A DNA stretch of 64,000 bases. It comes from Taiwanofungus camphoratus (Eukaryota; Basidiomycota; Agaricomycetes; Polyporales; Taiwanofungaceae). The stretch is taken from the NCBI GenBank assembly GCA_003999685.1, contig CP021225.1, positions 186,001-250,000 of the forward strand. The letters are read 5' to 3'. Below, in pieces: positions 34,301 to 47,500 of the stretch. How positions within the stretch are numbered: position 1 is the stretch's first letter; each line of letters begins with the position of its first letter. The notes beneath the pieces are model-generated. The model was not told where the DNA came from. It was given only the letters and a program-made list of their open reading frames with translations, and did not search any database. The position numbers and the translations under genes were made by a program.

Positions 34301-37300
34301 CTGCTATCTGGCGGTGCCCACGTCGTCATCACAACATCTCGTTACAGTCGTTCGACAGTGGAATACTACCAGGGCATTTTCCAACGTTTCGGCAGCAAAG
34401 GCTCCGCATTGACTGTTGTCCCTTTCAACCAAGGCTCGAAGCAAGATGTGGAGGCTCTTGTTGATTACATCTATTCCACACTTGGCCTTGATCTAGACTA
34501 TGTTCTACCTTTTGCGGCCGTCCCCGAGAATGGTCGCGAGATCGACGGTTTGGATGATAAATCGGAACTTGCACACCGCATCATGTTAGTCAACCTCCTT
34601 CGTTTGCTTGGAGCAGTCAAAGTCAAGAAGGCGGGTCGTCACATTCTTACTCGGCCTACTCAAGTCATCTTGCCTCTGTCGCCGAATCACGGGCTCTTTG
34701 GTAATGACGGCCTGTACTCCGAATCGAAGATTGCGTTGGAAACCTTGTTCAACCGTTGGAACTCTGAGAGTTGGGGCGAGTATCTTTGTCTTGCTGGTGC
34801 CGTTATAGGGTGTGTGCATAATTTCTTCTTGTTCCCGCGGTTTGACTCATTTTTGTCCAGCTGGACGCGTGGCACTGGTGTGATGGAGGCAACCAACATG
34901 GTTGCCCATGAGGTGGAGAGCCACGGTGTACGCACTTTCTCCGCGAAGGAGATGGCATTCAATCTCTTGGGCTTGATGCACCCTCTCCTGTTTAGCATCA
35001 CCCAGGTAGAGCCTATTTGGGCCGATCTCAACGGTGGAATGGATCGTCTCCCCGATCTTGCTGAAATTACTACCCGCATTCGTCTTAACTTGAATAAGAA
35101 AAGCGAATTGCGACGTGCAATCACAAGGGACAACGCTGCGGACTTCAAGGTCGTCAATGGTGTAGAGGCCGAACGAGTCTTGCAAACTGTCAATGTAACG
35201 CCTCGCGCTAATTTCAAGTTCGACTTCCCCGCATTGGAATCGGCAGAATCACTGGATGACGTTTCACAGCTCCGAGGATTGATCGATCTTGATCAAGTTA
35301 TTGTTGTGACTGGCTCTGCGGAGGTTGGACCTTGGGGCAGTTCACGCACGAGGTGGGAAATGGAGGCAAGAGGCGAATTCACCATAGAAGGTTGCATCGA
35401 GATGGCTTGGCTGATGGGTTACATAAAACATTTCGATGGACGTCTCAAAGATGGATCTCTCTATGTTGGCTGGGTCGACGTTAAGACCAGTGAACCTGTG
35501 GACGATAAGGATGTCAGGAACCGCTACGAAAAGGATATTTTGAGTCATGCTGGTATCCGCCTCATTGGTGAGTGTGTAACGAAGGTTCTGAAACGCTCGT
35601 CCTGAATTTTTCCTTTCCCACTTCAGAACCCGAATTATTCCGTGGCTATGATCCTAAGAAGAAATCCTTCAATCAGGAGATCGAACTCTCGCATGATATG
35701 GAACCCTTCGAGGCTGCTCAAGTGGAAGCTGAAAAGTTCAAACACGAGCACGGTGGTTGCTGCGACATCTGGGAAGGTGAAGGAGGGCAGTGGTCCGTAA
35801 AGTTGAAGAAAGGCGCACGCTTGTTCGTCCCGAAAGCCTTCAAGTTCAATCGCCTTGTCGCCGGCCAGATTCCTACGGGATGGAACGCAGGCCGATACGG
35901 TATACCGCCAGATATCATCACTCAGACTGACCGGACTGCTCTTTGGACGTTGGTCTCCGCGGCTGAGGCTCTGAATGTCTCGGGCATCACTGATCCGTAT
36001 GAACTTTACGAGCACATGCACCCCTCAGAAGTTGGCACAAGCATTGGTAGTGGCATGGGTGGCATGGAGAGTCTTTCCAAGATGTTCAAGGACCGCAACG
36101 ATGAGAAGGATGTGCAAAGCGATATCTTACAGGAAACGTAAGTTACTAAGTCCATCGTCCGAAGTACATGACGTTCATCCTCGATGTGACCTAGATTCAT
36201 TAACACTACTGCCGGGTGGGTGAATTTGTTGTTGTTGTCATCTTGCGGACCTGTCAAGATTCCCGTTGGAGCATGGTAAGTCGTGTTCAATACGATTACA
36301 TTTACATTTGTATTTATACGTGGTCAGTGCCACTGCCCTGCAGTCCTTAGAGATTGCATGCGACACCATTCTAGCAGGAAAGGCAAAGGTGATGCTTGCC
36401 GGTGGCTATGATGATTTCAGCGAGGAAGGGTCCTATGAATTTGCCAACATGAAGGCTACGAGTAACACGGAGACCGAGTTCGCCATGGGTCGAGAACCGA
36501 CAGAAATGTCAAGGCCAGCGACCACAACTCGGGGAGGGGTGAGTGATTGCTCTACGATTGTCACCATTAGACAAACCTGACCGATTTTGTAGTTCATGGA
36601 AGCCCAGGGTTCTGGTGTTCACGTGTTAATGAGTGCGAAGACGGCCTTAGAATTAGGATGCCCTATTCGGGGTATCGTTGCCTTCACCTCGACATCCACG
36701 TATGCATCATGCCTCGCTCATAATATATGCTCTCGCTAACGCATACCTTCAGAGACAAGGCAGGAAGGTCGGTACCTGCTCCTGGGCGCGGTGCGCTTAC
36801 AATCGGCAGGGAGCTTCATTCCAAGTATCCTTTACCTATCCTCGACGTCGCATACCGTTCTCGACAACTAGCGTTCCGACGAAGCCAAATCGCTCAGTGG
36901 TTAGCCAATGAACAACACCAGCTTCAAGAAGAGATCGAATTCCGCAAGGGCCGTGGTAATACTCCAGACGCCGATTATCTCGCAAGCCGTATTGCGGACA
37001 TGGAAAAGGAAGCGGCTCGCCAAGAGAAAGACGCGTTGACCACTTACGGTATGTTGCAGGGAGCGGACCCGAGGGTTGCACCTCTGCGCCGCGCTCTTGC
37101 AGTCTGGGGGCTTACTGCAGATGATATTGGTGTTCTTTCTATTCACGGCACGGGCACTGGCGCGAATGTAAGTGTTCATGAATCCAACATGGTTCCGCTT
37201 TTGACACTGTTTGGCTGTAGGAGGCGAATGAAACCCACATTTGGCATGATATCCTTACTCATATCGCTCGCACTCCTGGTAACGCAGTCCCAGTCATGGC

Positions 37301-38443
37301 TCAGAAGAGCTTGTGCGGCCACTCCAAAGGTGGATCGGCTGCCTGGCAATTGGCGGGTCTGTTACAGAGCATTCAAACCGGAATTGTACCTGGCAACCGT
37401 AACGCCGAGTGAGCTTTTCTTCATTATATACTAAATTTCAAACATCCAGCTCATTTCTCCTGTAGCAATGTCGATTCGCATTTTAGAGATTACACCTACT
37501 TGATGTTCCCATCTAAGACGATCCACACAGACGGAATTCGATGCGGGTTGATGGTGAGCATCTTGGGCCCTGTTTTGTGTCCATTACTGAGTTATCATTA
37601 GTCGTCTTTCGGATTCGGTCAAGTTGGAGGGACCTGTCTGATCGTTCATCCTCGATATCTCCTCGGCGCCTTAGACCCGTCGGTGTATGAAGCATACAAA
37701 GGAAGAAATCGCGTTCGCGCTCGTTTGTCCTATAAGGCAATGAGCGAGACGATGATCAGTAATTCCCTCGTCAAGATCAAGGATGGACCACCGTACGCTA
37801 AGGATCTCGAGGCACCTGTCTTGCTCAACCCTTTGGCAAGAGCAAGCTTCAATACGAAGACAGGCACCTATGCTTTCACCTCGACACAAGTTACTGAGCC
37901 TGTCTTTGACGAGGCAAACGTTAAAACAGTCTCAGAGATACTGTCCGGCAAAGGCTCAACCGCCGGAGTTGGCGTCGATCAAGGTGCTTCTAGCTCAATC
38001 TTACTATAAAACCTCTCGTGCTCATTTTCTTGGACAGAATTGATCTCGTCCGTGCCTTCATGGAATCCAACTTTTGTGTCTCGAAACTTTACGGACGCGG
38101 AGATAACGTATTGCCGCTCACAGCCTTCTCCTGAAGCATCATTTGCAGCTCGATGGGTGGGCAAGGAAGCTGTCTTCAAATCATTGGGTATATCATCGAA
38201 GGGCGCCGCAGCTCCTATGAAGGAAATCGAAATACTTCCGGATGAGTCTGGTGTTCCGACGGTGTCGTTGCACGGTGATGCGAAATCGGCAGCCGAAGCC
38301 AAAGGGATCGTCAAGGTTCATCTATCGCTCAGCCACTCCGAGGTACGTCGATCAGCTTAGTATATACACCGTATAGATCATACTAATTGCAAACCGGGTT
38401 GCAGACTATCGCAATTGCCTTTGCACAAGCTACATCATCATGA
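25346..38443 (+). CDS. Fused type I fatty acid synthase (beta and alpha in one chain)
   Basis: Twenty-two exons with consistent phase encode 3935 residues. Order: acetyltransferase ([11 protein letters not shown], about residue 284), enoyl reductase ([12 protein letters not shown], about 600), hot-dog dehydratase ([13 protein letters not shown], about 1585), malonyl/palmitoyl transferase ([14 protein letters not shown], about 1834), carrier protein with the pantetheine serine in [13 protein letters not shown] (about 2258), ketoreductase ([12 protein letters not shown], about 2738), ketosynthase (active Cys in VGACATALQS, about 3358; His in [13 protein letters not shown] and GHSKGG) and C-terminal phosphopantetheinyl transferase ([25 protein letters not shown]). 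The beta half runs straight into the alpha half after [12 protein letters not shown], with no stop between. It makes long-chain acyl-CoA from acetyl- and malonyl-CoA. The ketosynthase Cys codon is split by intron 36276-36327. Confidence 0.97.
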
Positions 38444-38654
38444 CCTCACGTCTTGTCATTTCCATCTCAATCTCTTCCGCTGTAGTTTGGTCTAACGTTG
38501 TGTCATGGCTCGTCTCATACTATCTAGTAGATCTTGCATATCTTCAACGCTCTTATGTAATGCAATGCAATAGAATTTTTTGGATTCCGGAACGTCGAGT
38601 GTAGAAAGTGTGGCCCGTGATTTGATGTATTACACACCAAACTCGCAAGTGGCC

Positions 38655-39617
38655 TCACGAGCAGCGATACAGCCCGTGTTTCGTGATGAATTCAGCTACC
38701 GAAGATGTCACCATACTGGTCCATGTGATATCACCTGCTCGTACTAGTTCTCGGATCTGAGTGCTACTGATTGTCCGTTCGTTCTCGTTGATGTCAACTA
38801 CCGTTATGCGCCGGGTCTGCAGAAATTCTTGGATGGTATACATGAGTTTACGTTCCGCTTCATCTTCCTTTGGTAAGGCCCCTCGCGTAACGCGCCTTGC
38901 GCACACCACTCGCGCATCATCCCCCTTTGATGAGAAAAAGTTACGGAGAGAGTCCAGCATGGCCACCCCTGACTGGTAATAGCGTGGTTCGAAGAGGCGC
39001 TCAAGCGTGTCCATGCCCGCCAAGAACGTTAGCTGCGGCTTCAGCCCTTGCGTTGGGACATTGGTCTCGGCGGCCGTCTTGCTAGATCCAGAGTCGGCGA
39101 AGACAGATGAGAGTCGGTGGCGCAGAAACATGAGCAATTTTTTAGATTTACCCACAAAAGTGGGTTCATCGATAATGGCTACTGCCACATTGCTGTGAAC
39201 CGTGCCCACGCGATCAGGATCTCGCGGGATTTTTTCTCCGACGTAGCTAGGGTGAACGATATCGTCCGCCAGGAGGATCATCATTTCAAGGCGCTGAACG
39301 TAGGTTGCATCTCCCGGGGTCATCTTCTTGTCCGCGTTCCGGACAGACAACAACAGAAGTTTGGCCTCGTAGTCATCCGACTGGGTAAGTCGCGTGGAAG
39401 TCGAGTCTTCGCCGGTGGCATTCGTGAGAGGAGCATTAACGAGCGCGAGGTGCGCGAGTGTAGGTGGGTTGAAGGAGGAATCGAGGACAGATATTCGAAG
39501 CTTAGCTTCGGAGATACCGTTCACAGGTAAAGGCCACTTGTCATGCGATGTGTAGACCAGCTCGACAGCTGCGACCCCTGCATGAACGCGCTCGATGGGG
39601 GTCGATAGGGAACTCAT
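38655..39617 (-). CDS. NMNAT/Pof1-like nucleotidyltransferase
   Basis: A single exon of 320 residues. I use the ATG at 39617; the longer reading begins with TTG. Near the N terminus VLDSSFNPPTLAHLALV is the (T/H)xGH-type nucleotide-binding motif, here TLAH. Near the C terminus RTISSTQIRELVRAG is the ISSTxxR motif that contacts the nucleotide. The order and spacing match nicotinamide/nicotinate mononucleotide adenylyltransferases and yeast Pof1. GEKIPRDPDRVGTV and TFLAGMDTLERLFEPRYY are also visible. The protein may make NAD or act as a related ATPase; the motif variant leaves this open. It converges on the synthase gene and is divergent from the Dbp5 gene. Confidence 0.85.
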   Translation of the reverse strand: MSSLSTPIERVHAGVAAVELVYTSHDKWPLPVNGISEAKLRISVLDSSFNPPTLAHLALVNAPLTNATGEDSTSTRLTQSDDYEAKLLLLSVRNADKKMTPGDATYVQRLEMMILLADDIVHPSYVGEKIPRDPDRVGTVHSNVAVAIIDEPTFVGKSKKLLMFLRHRLSSVFADSGSSKTAAETNVPTQGLKPQLTFLAGMDTLERLFEPRYYQSGVAMLDSLRNFFSSKGDDARVVCARRVTRGALPKEDEAERKLMYTIQEFLQTRRITVVDINENERTISSTQIRELVRAGDITWTSMVTSSVAEFITKHGLYRCS

Positions 39618-40111
39618 GGCGGAACAAGCCAAACGTGTACAGGGTCAGAAATGACTCCTGAAAGCAATCACGGTGCTCGTTGAGCTTCTATGAGTGTGAA
39701 TATGCGGAGATGAAGCATCGCCATGCCTATTCAATCGCCGGACACGAACACGCAGACAGCTTCCCTAGCTTGTCAAAGGCTTGGACACCCTGTCCGAATA
39801 TCCTACGCGAATAAGTCGCTTGTAAACGGCAGTGTGATCAGTCTGACACAGTGAACGAAACATGGGAAAGGCAACATACCTGGCCCGCGGACTCCGCTGT
39901 CGCTGTAGCACTCAGCCTGATTCCCGAGTCGGGGTACTTGGAGCTGACAGTCGGCACAAAGTTGGCGGACGAAGTGCCCAAGAGTCGCAAAGGCTTTGAG
40001 ATAAGATAATGTTTGTTTATCTCCGCTTTCGAGATTGTCCCATCTTTGCCACTCCGAACTTACACACAGATTTCGTCGCTTAACGCTCACCACTTGACTC
40101 CCTTTCAGACC
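39618..40111. promoter_or_regulatory. Shared upstream region of the nucleotidyltransferase and Dbp5 genes
   Basis: 494 bases between divergent start codons and no coding frame of note. It presumably holds both promoters and leaders; I see no distinct motif. Confidence 0.45.
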
Positions 40112-42158
40112 ATGGAGAAAGACGCCGATGGATTTTACACACCATCTCCTTCAGGTATGCCTTTAGTACTACATATGTCGTTTGTCTCTCATTTTCGCCT
40201 CAGCCCCGGCAGAGAAAGTGCTAGAGGAACCAACTGTGGATAGCAATGGACCTGGTATGGCTCTCATAGTTGCCCAGAGACCGCACATCCTTACTTTTGG
40301 CGGTCTCGTATTCAGGAGATGCGACCGATCTCATCAAATCGAGCTTTGAGGTCTCGGTCAGTAGAATTACAATCTTATCCTCGAGAAGCGTTACGATCTG
40401 TGCTACCTCCAGGTCACCCTAGCAGATCAGCAAGCTGATCCGAATTCGCCTCTGTATAGCGCGAAAACCTTCGAGGAGCTCGGATTGTCAGTGCAAATAG
40501 CTCAACAATGAGCCAGGCGCCACTAACATCTTGATTGCTCAGACATGAAGATCTATTGAAGGGAATTTACGACATGGGCTTCTCTAAGCCATCGAAGATC
40601 CAGGAGCGTGCTTTACCGCTACTACTTTCAAACCCGTGAGTCCGAACGATCACAATTCTGTTCGACGAGCTTGATAGAGTAACCTCCCCTTTTAGCCCAG
40701 AAAATATGATCGGTCAATCGCAATCGGGAACGGGAAAGACTGCGGCCTTCGTCCTGACTATGCTGAGTCGAGTCGATTTCTCGCGAAACAAGCCACAAGT
40801 AAGGCGCAACTTGCTCTCCATGTGTCCTTGCCAGCCCGCCATGACTAAATTGCTTCATATTAGGCGCTATGCCTTGCACCTTCAAGAGAACTTGCACGGC
40901 AAATCATGTCCGTTGTGAACGCGATGGGCAAATTCACTGCTGTGCAAACGGAGTATGCCATCAAAGATAATCTGCCAAAAGGCGCCACCCGCGTTACCGC
41001 ACATATCGTCGTCGGTACTCCGGGCACAATGACAGATCTGATCCGAAGGAAGGTTATTGATGTATCAGAAGTGAAGGTCTTTGTGCTAGATGAAGCGGAC
41101 AACATGTTGGATCAAGATGGCTTAGGGGACCAGACTTTGCGAGTTAAGAAGTGCGTCAAATGCCGCCCCTCGTTCCCGCGAGGCAATTAGCTCATCCAGG
41201 CGGATTTTCATGATTACACAGTATGCTCCCGCGCAGCCAGCCTGTTCAAATCATCCTCTTCTCTGCCACTTTCCCCGATCACGTGCGGAATTTCGCAAGT
41301 AAGTTCGCACCGAAGGCGAACAAGATTGAGCTGCAAAAGAATGAGCTTTCGGTAGCCAACATCCGACAGTTCTACATGGATTGTCGGAACGAAGAGCATA
41401 AGTATGAGGTGCTTGTATCTCTCTACAGCCTTTTGACGATTGGCCAGAGTATAATCTTCTGTCAAGTGAGTGCAATAACGACTAGTATTGATATTTACGA
41501 GAGAATGTCAATGATCTGATCCCCGAACGACGTGTTCTTACGTCTGTCATTAGCATCGACACACTGCCGATCGTATCTCCCAGCGAATGACTGCCGAGGG
41601 GCACAAAGTCGCGTCCTTGCATGGTGCAAAAGACGCGTCCGAGCGAGACGCCATCATCGACAGCTTCCGAGAGGGGCGGGAAAAGGTCCTGATCACCACC
41701 AATGTCATTGCTCGCGGTATCGACATCCTGCAAGTTAACATGGTGGTCAACTACGACCTCCCTCTGCTAAATGAACGAGATCATTCGAGCAGCAAGGAGG
41801 ATGCACGGCCAGATATCGAGACGTACATTCATCGTATAGGTACGTGTGACATCAAACTGAAATAGTGTGTACTTGCACCGTGCCGGACATATTTCCTGAT
41901 ATATGTAATCGTGTTCAGGGCGGACCGGACGGTTTGGAAGGAAGGGTATCTCGATTAACTTCGTGCACGACAAGGCGACGTGGGCGCAAATGGAACAGAT
42001 CGAGAAGGTAACCGGAAAGCAGATTATCCGCATCGAGACCCACGACTTAGACGCCATGGAGGAGGTATGTTTGTCACCACCCCTTCGATTACTCTTCAGA
42101 AGAGCCAATACTAATCTGGGCTCCTTTGTTGCAGCAAATGAAGAAGGCACTGAAGTAA
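40112..42158 (+). CDS. DBP5: DEAD-box ATP-dependent RNA helicase Dbp5
   Basis: Eleven exons (40112-40154, 40204-40254, 40316-40356, 40413-40486, 40543-40635, 40696-40798, 40864-41150, 41222-41465, 41554-41839, 41919-42064, 42135-42158) give 463 residues. Motifs in order: [17 protein letters not shown] (Q motif), [11 protein letters not shown] (Walker A), [57 protein letters not shown] and [35 protein letters not shown] in the N terminus and DLDAMEEQMKKALK at the end are typical of Dbp5. Dbp5 remodels mRNP at the cytoplasmic face of the nuclear pore to release export factors and also acts in translation termination. The last three exons are needed to complete the RecA2 domain. Confidence 0.95.
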
Positions 42159-43977
42159 TTGATAATTTGGAGGTGTATTGTTACTAGTATCGTGTACTTT
42201 TGGCGGCTTTCCGTCTCTTTCATATCGGCCATTACAATGACGGATACCGACCATTATACCACTTACGTTTGTCAGTTTATGCGATCCGCACTGACCTCGG
42301 GCATGAGGGAGGTGTGTATCAAATGTCACTGCGGCTTCTGGCAGACCATACTGATAACCATCTCTCTTGGCTGACAGGGTAGCACACGACGCCAGGCTAC
42401 ATATGATCACGCGTTGCCCGTCTCCGTCGCTATTATTTGATCCTCTCACCTTACTGTCGCCTTTCGTTTGACAAACTTCAAGTTAGTGGGCATGCGTGAA
42501 CCACTGATGTCATGTGCACTTCCCGGAAAGGCACTCGTTGCCAATGCTCACCTTTCACTGATTTGCCTCGTGGAGACGTTAATCTTAGAGTAAGGGTGGG
42601 TTTGCGCCTTGGCTGCGGACCGAGTTCCAGGAGATCCTGCCAGTTCCATTCCGCCTGATTATAAGATGCTCGAGTGGCTGGTCCAGTGTGAACACTATGG
42701 TTATACACTTAATGACGCTCAAGTCAAATTGCAACATCGCGGTGCGCGTTTACCTGGAAAGAACAAAAATCACGCGTGCTGGGCAGGCCCGCTGTCCAGG
42801 GGCACCTATGATCTTTACACCATTTCAGAGCGTCGGTAGCCACAAGCTACCGTAACTCGATCACCTTGGGAAAACCCAGTTTCGTAAGCAGAAGTCTGGA
42901 ACAAGCGTTCATAAGCCTCTCATTTATCCAACTTGGAGGCTGTACTCTGCTTGGTTCCAAATGTATCGCTTGGAGGTGTATCGTGTGGCTTGATGGCCTC
43001 CTTAAGCATGAAATTTAAGACACGCAGCCTTGAATCGGGCCCGAGTCTCAGGTAGCTCTAGGGTGCATGCCTGGAATTGAGGAATATTGACTGCCCGTCC
43101 CCATTTACGGTGAACCTTGGCAATATGCTCAGATCATTCCAGGAGATACCCATTAGAGTGACGTCTCCGAGATGTAGATTGAAGTTGCACGGAATTCGGC
43201 GGAAATTAAGCCATATTTTGATTCGTCTCACAGACAAATTCCTATCGATGTGCCTCTAATATTACTGGACCATGTGTAGCGAGCATGTGTAGATGCCTGG
43301 GACAGGAAACGTGGTAACTTCGTCTATTCCAGCAAAAGGCTGTGTATAGGGTTTTTAAGCGATCATCATTGGTGGCACATCTGGGACACATACATTTGTA
43401 ATCTCATAGCACGCCGTAATGTCTGCTTATATGCTCGACTCAGACAAGGGCTGCTTCGATTCATTCCTGCAAACGTTGCAATGCTGAACGACGGAGCCAA
43501 TCAAGTATCCATCCGATACGCGCACCAGTCAATGTCACAGTAAATGACCATGAAGAACGAATTGGGACAATTGCGCCACAAGAGCATCTGGTGCTTTAAT
43601 TTGTAGCCAGTCGCTCCTCATCCTGGCATTCTGCTTCGAAGTCTTCCTGATTGCGGATCATTGAGAACCAGAAGTGAAGGCCCACAGAATTGATGAAAGG
43701 AAGCAGGAGAGGACAGATTCGCAGATTTCGTCAGGCGTGACCACGTTTCTTCCCCTCGTCCTCATGCTGAAACCATATCTCACGAGAATTCCTGACAGTG
43801 AAATACTCTCTCGTCACTGGATGCCCACGGTCTAGCAGGTGCTGGCGATCTATTAGAACAGCGGACGATGTTAAAAGCAGACGAAACATGAGCAATATGG
43901 TGCATAACCTCACGCAAACTCCGCTGCACATTTCGTCCTTTGCAGTGTTTCTGCTCCTCTTGAGGCTCATTGTCCTC
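42159..43977. other. Intergenic, gene-poor
   Basis: 1.8 kb without a frame that I can connect to a protein family. Frames near 42609-42839 and 43077-43259 look like chance. The right end is the presumed promoter of the small gene at 43978. Confidence 0.4.
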
Positions 43978-44543
43978 ATGCTGTCCACATTCTACGCATG
44001 GTCCGTGGAGCATATACAGCGTGTCTTCGAGGCAAAAACATCAGCAGAATGTCTTCGAGCTGTAGACGACACATTCTCACAAAAGATCGAACTGACCTTG
44101 AATGGCAATTCACTACCGCGAATCCATCTACAACGCGCTATTCTCGCAATGGTAGAAAGTTCGGGCTTCCAACTTACTGTCCATTGGCAAAATGCAGTGG
44201 AGGTTCCGCAAGACGAACTCAATCGAGTAAGCTCAGTGTCCCCAGCACGTGACGTGATTCTAACTGCAGTGTTATTCCGCAGAACGGGATGCTTGGAGGA
44301 TACTATATTATCCGGAATCTCAGAAAAGAAGTGCCAGGAACGTCAGAGTTCGCGCGATTCGAACGGCACAAGTCCATAAACGTTGCGTGAGGTTACCATG
44401 ATACTACACAAGAAGAGTTGAAATCTGATGCTTGCCTCCGTACCAGTATTGAATCAGAGTTGCCGAGTACCAACAACGACAGTCGACGCATAGTAAAGTT
44501 GATGATTGTGGCAACAGATTTGCCCATGAGAACAGTATGCTAA
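43978..44543 (+). CDS. Small NTF2/SnoaL-like protein
   Basis: Three exons (43978-44226, 44283-44386, 44447-44543) give 149 residues with intact frame. The protein starts MLSTFYAWSVEHIQRVFEAK and continues with CLRAVDDTFSQKIELTLNG and HLQRAILAM, then GFQLTVHWQNAVEVP. Splicing joins ELNR to NGMLGGYYIIRNLRKEVPG, then FARFERHKSINVA to IESELPSTNNDSRRIVKLMI. An initial helix, a second helix near the nucleotide-like pocket and a closing strand (RRIVKLMIVATD) fit the NTF2 fold, and I recall similar small Agaricomycete proteins. Whether it is an enzyme is unknown. It sits alone in a gene-poor stretch. Confidence 0.7.
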
Positions 44544-47500
44544 CTGCAAGACACATTCGATATTGGTTCTTTTCCTTTCTCATGACTTATGATATATCAC
44601 ATCCTAGATATTATTGTGGTGACGCATCAGTAACAACATAGTAAAAGTATCTGTCGTAATCCTACCTATTTTCCAGTGGGCGAGCAACATGTCACACCAA
44701 ATTTGGATAGCAGCATCGAATTAGAGCGAACTATGCTCAAGGCCTCCTGCATTTAGCAAGATTTTAGCTATTAAAAAGGAGGCTCAAAATGATGACCTCT
44801 GACAGAGTCTGCACCTCGAGTGTTTTCCTTTGTATGTAAAAATCATCCCACCACAAGTTGTGATTAACCAGCCAGCTTCAAGGCCCTCACCGGATAATCA
44901 GGACATACCGTTATGCTCGAATACGTGAATGTATGAGAAGCCCTTATGGTTGACGGCGGAGATGAACATGATTTGGGTCAGAAACGCACAGAGCTTCCGT
45001 AATTGTGTTTCTCGTTCAGAACGGATTCCACATGTATCTTGTTACGACACGAAAGGGAACATCTTGCAAACTCTGATTCCAGACGGCCCGCCCTTGCCAG
45101 TAGTTGAAGGAACCATGGGCTTCAAGCTTCAAAGCCCACACATGCCGTTCATCGCGTGAAGGATGCAGACTAGTCTACTTTCTAATGCGAAAGGCTTATC
45201 GGTAAAGGGCGACCGCAAAAACTTTGAGCGGAGATTCAACACGTAACAACACATGCTAATAGAGAATGCTTGCGGAGTTAGGTCCTGTTGATCGCAGACG
45301 TCAAATTCGAATATTCTGAGGCACGGAGGTTGAGCACACGCGCGGCGGTTACTACTGTACAGCTTGAACAGACAGAACACGCCCTTCCATATGGCGACAT
45401 TCATTTAGCAGACTGAAATCGAGACTGATCGCCTGGACGCTGGTTCTTCTGATAGAAACAATCTCATTGCCATCGTATTGAAAATCGTAGCACGGCAGCA
45501 TGGCTTCCTGTGAACCACGCAGTGGTAGATATTGCTGAAATAACGGAAGTACCAGTATCAACTCACCGCATTCGCTCTAGAGTTGATAACAACAATGCCA
45601 AAAAAGGACCCGGAGGTAGGAGAACACGAACATAATAGGTACGAATGGCTCGAGACTTAGGTACACTTAACGCAGACTGCCGAATGCAATGTCAAGTTTC
45701 CCTTCAACAAGTATTGCCTCCGCTCGATAACCGCCGAACGCTTCTAGGTTCTGTTGTGTTGTCTTCGGGATCAGATGAATGCTCGTCATAATGGAGGGTT
45801 CCGCTCCTGATAGCTCTTGCGTTCAATCTGTGTCCGTCGCTCAGAACGGGACATATACGTGGCCTAGAGGGCAGAATCCGGGGGTTCAGAAAAATCTACT
45901 TTGTACTGCTCTGGTACTTCCCGAAATCCAGATCGGATTTACGATAATACCAAAGTGCAGTCACGGTACGTACATGCATATGATTCGAATCAAGGTAACC
46001 TTGTGCTGCTACTCTATGCCGTCATGACTGGCCTCTCGCTTCGCTGAGATGGGATTCCACGGATGTCTGTCCTTATCATTATTGTGTCTCGTCCGAGCAA
46101 TGTCCTTATGGCTCTCCTCGGTAGCCTACTGCACCGGAACAATTTCAAGGAGACGGCCATACAGTTTTGCCCGCCGAATTCACGATGACAACTCTGAGAG
46201 CTCTTGAAACTAAGCACAAGGTACGCCGAGCTTCAAATTATCCCATGTTCTGCTCGAACACAGAGTACCTGTGGCTGCATCGTCGTCTCAATGATTTATG
46301 TCCGGATATTCTCATTTGGTATGCAAGCATCTCTACGAAAGTTTTCGCGGTCTCCCACAGTAGCCACCTGAGTGAAGACCAGTGCACGACTCTTATCCGT
46401 ATATTCCGTCGGTAAATTTTTGTCTGGAACATCTCCCATTCTTGACCTGACCTTTACGAAGACCCCATTGATGACCAAATTCCCAGGAACTCGGATAAAT
46501 GGCGAGCTTCGGGCCTTCCATCTTAATCGTCTATCGTCAATCACAAAGCTGTGATTTTGACGTTGCTCACCATTCCTCTGAATTCACAGGTGGTCTAACT
46601 TCCGGATCTTACCGACATTTCATTCCCGTAGTTCACATCATGTTGTGACCATATGACAAAGACTGCGGAGGTTTGACCTCGAGGCTCGCGGCAGAATTTA
46701 TCCTGGGTGGACCGCTTTGCTTCCAGACTTTGGGAAGCTTCGGTTCTGTTTCACGATCATACCGAGTGGGTTTGTTTCGGATGTGAATAGCACTAGAATG
46801 CGTGGATAGTAGTCAGGTTTTCAGGGCGGACAGACGGCCGGATTCAAGAAAATATCATGCTATATCGGTGAATCGCTGAAACGCTGCAGTTACCGTTTCT
46901 CTTGGTAGAAACAGTGCATCATCTTCAGTCATCTTGAACCAGGATAGGCAACTTATAGTACTTCATCCAGGTTTTCGACTTCCGGCTGAGACGATCCTAG
47001 ACACAATCACAATGTACACGACGGTGCTTCGGGGCTTGGACCGAACGCCGAAACACGCTGGGAATACACACGGGCTTTGACCCAAAAGGTATGTGTTAGG
47101 ATCCACAAACTAACCCGTCTGCCAAACTGGATTGCAAAGTGTTGGGTTCGCGCATGTGAAAGAAGCGTCCACCGAGCTTTTTTAAGTCTTCAACCCAGGA
47201 TTGACACCCTTCTCCAAAACATAGAATGTCTGTGGTCGAGTCAAGTTCTCCGGCGGAAGTTGCCAATTGTGGGACACTGGTATGTACTGGCAGACCAGAG
47301 GTATAAGATCAAATATGCACTGTACTCTGACTACGTCTGGCTATCGGCCCGTGTTGCGGGCTTTTGCAGAGGAACACGCTTTAGCTGACACCAGCCCGGC
47401 TTATTTATGAAACGTCCTGTGTGAATGATGCTTACAGATTCAGTGATTCATGGTTTCATTTCTTGTCAAGCTCGAGATCTTACCAATCCTCAGAGCTTAA

